64,000 nucleotides of DNA, taken from NCBI RefSeq assembly GCF_024124765.2, contig NZ_JAMXSR020000002.1, forward strand, positions 519,001-583,000. Reading direction: 5' to 3'. The DNA comes from Sphingomonas sp. H160509. GTDB lineage: Bacteria > Pseudomonadota > Alphaproteobacteria > Sphingomonadales > Sphingomonadaceae. The notes beneath the pieces are model-generated. The model saw only the letters and a list, made by a program, of their open reading frames with translations. It was not told where the DNA came from and ran no database searches. Shown in pieces: positions 58,521-64,000 of the stretch. Position numbers and translations under genes: made by a program. How positions within the stretch are numbered: position 1 is the stretch's first letter; each line of letters begins with the position of its first letter.

Positions 58521-60483
58521 TCAGGAGCGGCCTAACGCCTTGACGTCTTTGCCGGCAAGCATCGTCATGACCATGCTTGCCGGCATCGGATGTGCCAGCA
58601 GAAAACCCTGCACCGCATCGCAGCGGGTACGGCGCAATTGTTCGAGTTGCGCCTGCGTCTCGACCCCTTCGGCCACCGTCTGCATACCCAGCTTAGCTGC
58701 CAGTTCGATCACGGTCTGGACGATCGCAACCGATGCCGGGCTCTGCTCGAGGTCCGTGATGAACGATCGGTCGATCTTCAAAGTCTGGAAGGGGAATTTG
58801 GTCAGGTAGCTGAGCGAGGAATAGCCTGTTCCGAAGTCGTCGAGCGTGGTCCGGACATCAAGGCGGTTGATCGCGTCCAGTGCCGCCAGCGACGCATCGA
58901 TATCCTCGAGAAGGACAGATTCTGTCACCTCCAGCTCCAGGCGGTCCGCTGCCAGGCCACTGGCGGCCAGCGCGCTCATGATGACGGTCGGCATGTTCGC
59001 CGATCGCAGCTGGATCGGTGACAAGTTGACGGCGACGGTCACGTCCTTAGGCCAGTCGCTGGCGGTCCGGCACGCTTCCCGGATTACCCAGTCGCCGATC
59101 ACGACGATCAACCCATTCTCCTCCGCGATCGGTATGAACTCGGCGGGCGAAATCGCGCCGTAACGGCGGTTGGTCCAACGCAGCAGCGTCTCGCAAGATA
59201 ATATGCGCTGGCCAGTCAGGTCGAAGATCGGCTGGAACATGAGATGGAACTCGCCACGCTTCAGCGCACCCTGCATCTCGGCGCCCAGATCGCGCGTCCG
59301 TTCGATCTTCTCGTCCATCAGCGGCTCATAGAACCGCATCTGGCCACGGCCACTTTCCCTTTGCGCGGTACAAAGCGAGATCGGCATTCTTCAACAACGT
59401 GTCCGCGTCGATGCCGTCGGATGGTGCGACCGCGATGCCGAGCGATGCCCCGACGCACAACGCGCGACCGTCGTGATGGACTGGTTGCTCGACGAGCGCG
59501 ATGATCCGTTCGCCCTTCGCGACGGCTTCTGTTTGCGAGACGACGTCGCAGATCACCGCGAACTCGTCGCCACCCAGCCGGGCTACGATCCCGGTTGCGC
59601 CGAATTCGGTGTCGAGCCGCTGTGCCACCCCTGCCAGCAGCGCATTGCCGGCCAAATGCCCGAACGAGTCGTTGATCTCTTTGAACCGGTCCAGATCGAT
59701 CCAGAAGATGGCGAGGCGTCGGTCGCCGTGACCTAAAGCCTGCAACCGCGACTCGAACTGTTCGCGGAACGCCGTCCGGTTGGCGACGCCGGTCAGGTCG
59801 TCGCGGCGGGCGACGGCAGCATGATGTTCGGCGAGCGCCGCCTTCTCGCGAGATACCAGCGTTGCCTTCAGGATGACGCCATAAGTCTGCAGGGTGATGT
59901 CCATCATCGCGACGACGAACAGGACGATCACCGCAGCCAGTGCCATCTTCAGCGGCTGCATCGAAACGACCAGCCCGACGGTCAGGGGCAGCGAGGCGAA
60001 GCATAATTGGGACAGCGCTATCCACGGCCGTCCAGCGTTGCGACCCGCAATCCCTGCAGCGTATCCGATCGTCGTCGTCACCGCGAGCAGCTGAAGAACG
60101 CCGTCGTCGCTATGGACGAGCGTCAAAAGCCCGAACGTGCCGAGCAGCGCCGAATACCCCAGCGCCCCCGATCGATAGATAAATTCCTGCCGAGCCGCCC
60201 AGCCGTTTTTCAATGATCTCGTCCGGGCAGCCCGACCCGGTCGCTTCAGCGCGTCGATCATTCGTATTCCCGCAACCAACGCGATCGCCAACGCACAGAC
60301 GACCAGCCAATGATTGCCACTGACGTAGGCGACGATGCCCGTGATACCGCTGCTGGTAATCGCGCCGATGATCAGCGATTGCGGGGATGCGTATAGCGAC
60401 TCCAGCAGGGTGGCACGAACCGACGCGGCGATCGCTTGGTCAGAATGCCGTAGCTGTCTGAGACGAGAGATTAAGCCACTCAT
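58521..60483 (-). CDS. Membrane GGDEF-EAL protein, c-di-GMP turnover (one frameshift)
   Basis: About 653 residues. An N-terminal membrane sensor has six predicted segments (SLIIGAITSSGITGIVAYV, HWLVVCALAIALVAG, LGYSALLGTFGLLTLV and so on). The GGDEF domain is intact (RLGGDEFAVI, near residue 304), with no RxxD inhibitory site directly before it. The EAL domain has CETLLRW (ETL variant), AVNLSPIQL, EVTESVLLED, LDDFGTGYSSL, LKIDRSFI and AEGVET, so phosphodiesterase residues are present. One extra G (plus-strand CCC at 59357-59359) separates the domains; repair gives LYRAKESGRGQMRFYEP. The gene faces the rpfF-like gene tail to tail, 8 bases apart. DSF and c-di-GMP signalling are coupled in other bacteria, so a link is plausible but unproven. 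Confidence 0.88.
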
Positions 60484-60736
60484 TCAATCGTCCATGGACG
60501 TCGAAGATTTAAAAGAAACGAATGAAGCGAGATTTGCCACCGTTCAGCACGTGAGTCAGGGATGTCGAAGACACCGTGATGAAGCCCCTGCGCGTCCGCA
60601 GAACACGCGTGGTCGAGCGGATCGTTACTGCGCTCCGCGCATACGTCAGACCGGTGAGCCAATGGCGACAATGGTCACCGACTCCGTTTGAAGTCGAACG
60701 ACCGGTTCGGACAGCGACCCTTGACGCCCAACCACA

Positions 60737-61321
60737 TCAGATCAGCCCCTCATGCTGCATTGCCGTCTGGACTGCGGGACGCGCTTTCATCCGTTCCCGG
60801 AATGCTTGCAGTGGCGCCGGCACGTCGACCTGGTTCTTCGCCGCCCACAACAGCATCACGAACAGATAGCAGTCGGCCACGCTGACGGCGTCCCCGAACA
60901 GATAGTCGCCCTCCATCGTATCGGCGAGATAGCCCATCCGCTTGACGATCGTCTCTCTGGCTTTCGCCTTCTCTTCGTCGCTCCCGCCGGAGAAGAACGG
61001 CTTGAAGCTCTTGTGGATCTCGGTCGAGATGAAGGCGAGCGCCATGAGAAGGTGCGTGTGCCCCATCGTTCCGCTTGGTTTCAGCGCGCTATCCTGATGC
61101 GCGATCCAGTCGAGGATGGCGATGTTCTCCGTCAGCGTCTCGCCCGAGTCCAGGGTCAGGGCGGGGACGTAACCTTTCGGGTTGATCTTTGTATAGTCGG
61201 CGCCGCCCTCGGTCCGCTTGGCCTTGAGATCGACCTTTTCGTGTTCGAACGAAAGCCCGGCTTCGTGCAGCGCGATGTGATCTGCGAAGCTGCAAGCGCC
61301 GGGGGAATAATAGAGCTTCAT
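60737..61321 (-). CDS. Glutathione S-transferase, beta-like
   Basis: 194 residues. The thioredoxin-like N-domain begins MKLYYSPGACSFADHIAL, with the Cys of the PGACS motif typical of bacterial beta-class enzymes. Glutathione-contact GYVPALTL and ETLTENIAILDWIA follow, then the helical C-domain with GDAVSVADCYLFVMLLW. Start ATG at 61321. It would conjugate glutathione to electrophiles or reduce peroxides in the cytoplasm. It is divergent from the SirB1-like gene (107 bases apart). The 253-base gap behind it, before the GGDEF-EAL promoter, holds nothing recognised. Confidence 0.9.
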   Translation of the reverse strand: MKLYYSPGACSFADHIALHEAGLSFEHEKVDLKAKRTEGGADYTKINPKGYVPALTLDSGETLTENIAILDWIAHQDSALKPSGTMGHTHLLMALAFISTEIHKSFKPFFSGGSDEEKAKARETIVKRMGYLADTMEGDYLFGDAVSVADCYLFVMLLWAAKNQVDVPAPLQAFRERMKARPAVQTAMQHEGLI

Positions 61322-61428
61322 CGATGATCTCCGCGTTGATCTTCCTGAACGCGCAAGCGCGCCGATCGCTGCGACCGTCACCCGATCTCCGCTATTGCAG
61401 CACCGCCGCGCGCACCCATCTCCGGTCG

Positions 61429-62233
61429 ATGAACGACAATCTGATCCGCCTCGGTCTCCTCGACGAGGACGACATCATTCTCGATGAGGCCGCGCTTTCG
61501 CTGGCGCTGCTCGATCATCCAGACACCGACCCGATACCCTATCGCGCTCTGATCGACGCCGTGGCAGCACGTCTCGAGACGGTCGGCCGAGGTGCCGATA
61601 CGGCCGAAGAGCGCGCCGATATCCTGTCGGAAGTGCTGGGCGAGGAGTTCGGCTTCGTCGGCGACCGCGAAACCTATGACGACCCCGCCAACGCCGACCT
61701 GATCCGTGTCATCGACCGGCGCCGCGGCCTGCCGGTAAGCCTGTCCATTCTCTACGTGGGTGCGGCACGCCGGATCGGATGGACGGCCGACGCGCTCGAT
61801 GTTCCCGGGCACGTATTGGTGATGGTGGGGGGCCGAAGCGGCACCCGTCATCGTCGATCCGTTTCGGGGCGGAATGCGCGTCGATCGCGAGACGCTGGCC
61901 GCTTTGGTACTCGCGTCCAGCACCGGACCTGCCGAAGCCGTGTCCCATATCGCGACGATGCCGAACCGCGCGATCCTGGTGCGGCTGTTGCTGAACCAGG
62001 CGACGCGCGCCGAGCAGGCGGGGCATGGCCGACGCGCGCTGGAACTCTATACGCGGATGACTTTGATGGCGCCTGCCTACGGGCACGCGTGGTGGGAGCG
62101 CGCGCGCCTGGAACTGGTCGACGGCGACGTGACGGCCGCGCGGGGCAGCTTGAGCGCGATGCTGGAGATCACCCGCGATCCCGAACTGCGACGGCGGGTG
62201 ACGGATACGCTGGCGTCTCTGCCTCCAACCTAG
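61429..62233 (+). CDS. SirB1-like transglutaminase-fold/TPR protein (one frameshift)
   Basis: About 267 residues, the usual length of SirB1/YchA-type proteins. The N-domain shows VLGEEFGFVGDRETYDDPANADL, the diagnostic IDRRRGLPVSLSILYVGAARRIG and LDVPGHVLV. After the shift, PVIVDPFRGGMRV and two TPR-like helical repeats (LLNQATRAEQAGHGRRALEL) follow. Removing one G from the six-G run at 61827-61832 joins them as VMVGAEAAPVIVDP. The fold is transglutaminase-like, but the Cys is replaced (RGLPVSLS), as in all SirB1 proteins, so it is likely not catalytic. ATG at 61429 starts MNDNLIRLG. Its cellular role is not established. Confidence 0.82.
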
Positions 62234-62315
62234 CTCTCCTCTTTCGTGTCGGGGCACGGGGTCCCGACCTAACAAAGCTTGGCGTCGGCGCGCTGTCGGC
62301 GCTAACCGCGCGGTC

Positions 62316-63398
62316 ATGGCCGCGTCATCGATCCTCGTTGTCCTTCATGATTTCGCGCTGGGCGGCACCGAACGCGTTGCCGTGCGGCTCGCTGAAGCGT
62401 GGGCGAAGCGGGGTGCCGCGGTCACGATCTTTGCCGGTTCGGACGCCGGGCCGCTTCGAGCATTGGCTGGCGAAGTGGTCGAGATCGTCGTTGCCGAGCC
62501 TTCGATCCTACGTAGATCGGGCTCGCGCAGGCGATTGGCGCAGGCCGCGCGCGCGTTCGTCGAGCAGCGACGGTTCGACGGCGTCTTCATTCCCGGTAAT
62601 TTCCATTGGCCGGTCGCCGCCGCTCTGGCCGGATCGGGCATCCCCGTAGTCGCGCAGGTCAGTGCAGCGCTCGACAAGCCGCAGCGCGGTCGGCTGCGGC
62701 AATGGGCGTTCGAGGTTCGGATGCGACACCTTCTTCGCAAAGTGCAGGCCGTGGTCGCGCTGTCGGACGTCGCGCGTGATCAGGCGGACCGGATCCTCCG
62801 CCGTCCCGTGACGACGACGATCGCGTTGCCCGCGCTGAGCGACGACTCTGCGCCGCCTTTGCTGATCCCCGAAACGAAGCCGCCGATCGTGCTCGCTGCG
62901 GGACGACTGGTACCCGAAAAGGGATTCGCCCGGTTGATCGAGGCCTTCGCAAGACTACCCGAAGGCACCGCGCGGCTCGTCATCGTCGGGGACGGCCCGG
63001 AGGCGGATGCGTTGCGTCGGCAGAGCGAGGCGCTGGGGCTCGACGATCGGGTGGAGCTCGCCGGGTATGTCGCGGACATCCGGCCATGGCTGAATGCCGC
63101 GCGGCTGTTCGTGCTGGCGTCCGATTTCGAAGGATATCCGGCGGTCCTGGTCGAGGCCCTGGCAGCGGGCCGGCCGGCGGTCGCGACCGACTGTACCCCG
63201 GCGACACGGCTGCTCGATGCGCCGGGCGCGGGCATGGTCGTGCCGCTGGACGATAGCGATGCCCTGGCACGCGCGATCGCGGCAATGCTCGCGCAATCTG
63301 CGCCCGATCCGGAGGCACTTGCGGCATTGGTCGCACATCATCGAATAGGCGCGGTCGCGGCCGAGTATCTCGATCTGTTTGCAGGATTGCGCGCGTGA
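62316..63398 (+). CDS. Glycosyltransferase, GT4 family
   Basis: 360 residues, unbroken. The N-domain begins SSILVVLHDFALGGTERVAVRLAEAW, the glycine loop of GT-B enzymes. The C-domain has LAAGRLVPEKGFARLIEAF, RLVIVGDGPEADALR and the DFEGYPAVLVEALAAGRPAVATD element with the EX7E glutamates. Retaining transfer of a nucleotide sugar is expected at the cytoplasmic side of the inner membrane. Its stop overlaps the start of the next glycosyltransferase in GTGA, so the two are coupled and probably build the same glycan. The gap behind the SirB1-like gene is 82 bases. Confidence 0.87.
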   Translation: MAASSILVVLHDFALGGTERVAVRLAEAWAKRGAAVTIFAGSDAGPLRALAGEVVEIVVAEPSILRRSGSRRRLAQAARAFVEQRRFDGVFIPGNFHWPVAAALAGSGIPVVAQVSAALDKPQRGRLRQWAFEVRMRHLLRKVQAVVALSDVARDQADRILRRPVTTTIALPALSDDSAPPLLIPETKPPIVLAAGRLVPEKGFARLIEAFARLPEGTARLVIVGDGPEADALRRQSEALGLDDRVELAGYVADIRPWLNAARLFVLASDFEGYPAVLVEALAAGRPAVATDCTPATRLLDAPGAGMVVPLDDSDALARAIAAMLAQSAPDPEALAALVAHHRIGAVAAEYLDLFAGLRA

Positions 63399-64000
63399 GC
63401 GATCGTCCGATGCGGATCGCCTATGTGATCAACTCGGTGGAGGGCGGCGGGGCCGCTTCGCCGGTACCCGCGGTGCTCGGCGTATTGCACGACGGCGGTG
63501 CGGAGGTTGCGGTGTTCGCACTGACCGCACGCGACCGCCGCGGCGAGACCGCGATGCGTGCCGCTGGGCTCGACGTGCATGTGCGCGATGGCGGCGAGAC
63601 AGATCATGGCGCGGCACTCCGCTGGCTCGACACGACCCTCAAGGACTGGGCACCGACGCATCTCTGGACCTCTCTCACCCGTGCGACCCTGCTCGGCCAG
63701 ATCGTGGGCGTGCGGCGGGGATGGCCGGTCGTGAGCTGGCAGCACGCTGCTTTCCTCAAGCCGGCCAACCGCGTCTTGCTGCGGGCGACACAACGGCTGT
63801 CACGACTGTGGGTCGGCGACTCCACCGCGGTGACGCGACTGACTGCGGAACGGCTGCACGTGCCCCCCGAGCGTCTTGTCCAATGGTCGATCTTCCGCGC
63901 GGATCCCGAAGCGCTTCAGGCGACGCCATGGCGGCCGGGCCAGCCGATCCGGATCGGTAGCCTCGGCCGGCTGCACCGCGTGAAGGGCTACGACGTGCTG
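63395..64000 (+). CDS. Glycosyltransferase, GT-B fold, cut by the window end
   Basis: Open reading frame of at least 202 codons running off the window. It starts with GTG at 63395 inside the stop of the previous glycosyltransferase; an ATG at 63410 (MRIAYVINSVEGGGA) is the alternative. The beginning RIAYVINSVEGGGAASP is the glycine-rich N-domain of GT4-like enzymes. The middle has PTHLWTSLTRATLLGQ and PVVSWQHAAFLKPANR, and the visible end RIGSLGRLHRVKGYDVL is the start of the nucleotide-sugar-binding C-domain. It belongs with the preceding gene in a glycan-assembly operon that continues to the right. Confidence 0.82.
   Translation, partial: MSDRPMRIAYVINSVEGGGAASPVPAVLGVLHDGGAEVAVFALTARDRRGETAMRAAGLDVHVRDGGETDHGAALRWLDTTLKDWAPTHLWTSLTRATLLGQIVGVRRGWPVVSWQHAAFLKPANRVLLRATQRLSRLWVGDSTAVTRLTAERLHVPPERLVQWSIFRADPEALQATPWRPGQPIRIGSLGRLHRVKGYDVL

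Noticed and set aside
1..64000. CRISPR arrays, tRNA/rRNA genes, insertion sequences, prophage
   Set aside because: No regularly spaced direct repeats, no recognisable cloverleaf or rRNA sequence, and no transposase or phage protein was found on either strand.

Overview
The window looks like a chromosomal stretch of a Sphingomonas-type alphaproteobacterium. The GC content is high. Four large TonB-dependent receptors are present, two of them of the Caulobacter-type plug family. Other typical sphingomonad content includes a tryptophan-halogenase/cupin/SapC cluster, an amylosucrase, a sigma/FecR/receptor trio and several GGDEF/EAL proteins. No rRNA, tRNA, CRISPR array, insertion sequence or phage gene was seen, so this reads as ordinary chromosome rich in envelope and carbohydrate functions. 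The genus is inferred from gene content only.

Layout. 1-4947 (minus): LacI-family regulator, TonB receptor and amylosucrase, a likely sucrose or glucoside uptake and utilisation unit with twin operator palindromes in front of the receptor. 5163-11758 (minus): TonB receptor, SapC-like protein, cupin-like (JmjC-fold) protein and flavin-dependent halogenase. 12426-15219 (minus): another Caulobacter-type receptor. 15955-19294 (minus): a PAP2 acid phosphatase fused to an autotransporter barrel. 19682-22070 (minus): DEAD-box RNA helicase and a secreted esterase. 22268-25253: TetR regulator, divergent MFS exporter and MDR oxidoreductase. 25273-31040: GH43-like protein, DUF2252 protein, aldo/keto reductase, Gfo/Idh/MocA oxidoreductase, DUF72 protein and a small unknown. 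31133-37948: transglutaminase-TPR protein, LysR regulator, divergent alpha/beta hydrolase, GAF-EAL protein. 38112-45979 (plus): bacterial alpha-2-macroglobulin and pbpC. 45880-53420: small unknown, GH84 hexosaminidase, EEP-family hydrolase, DUF2141 protein, LPG-synthase-like membrane protein, polysaccharide deacetylase and glycosyltransferase. 53531-60483: ECF sigma factor, FecR anti-sigma, STN-containing TonB receptor, an RpfF-type (DSF synthase) crotonase and a convergent membrane GGDEF-EAL protein. 60737-64000: glutathione S-transferase, SirB1-like protein and two glycosyltransferases, the last cut by the window end.

The most interesting locus is 53531-60483. It joins a Fec-type surface-signalling trio to an enzyme that keeps both catalytic glutamates of the DSF (cis-2-unsaturated fatty acid) synthase RpfF, and a c-di-GMP enzyme faces it tail to tail. 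This suggests receptor-controlled production of a diffusible signal.

Sequence quality matters for using this annotation. At least 17 genes are broken by single-base frameshifts (about 27 events), nearly all one extra G or C in a short G/C run. In each case the protein continues in the next frame with family-typical sequence. I treat these as probable consensus errors and give the full gene span with the position of each shift, rather than calling pseudogenes.
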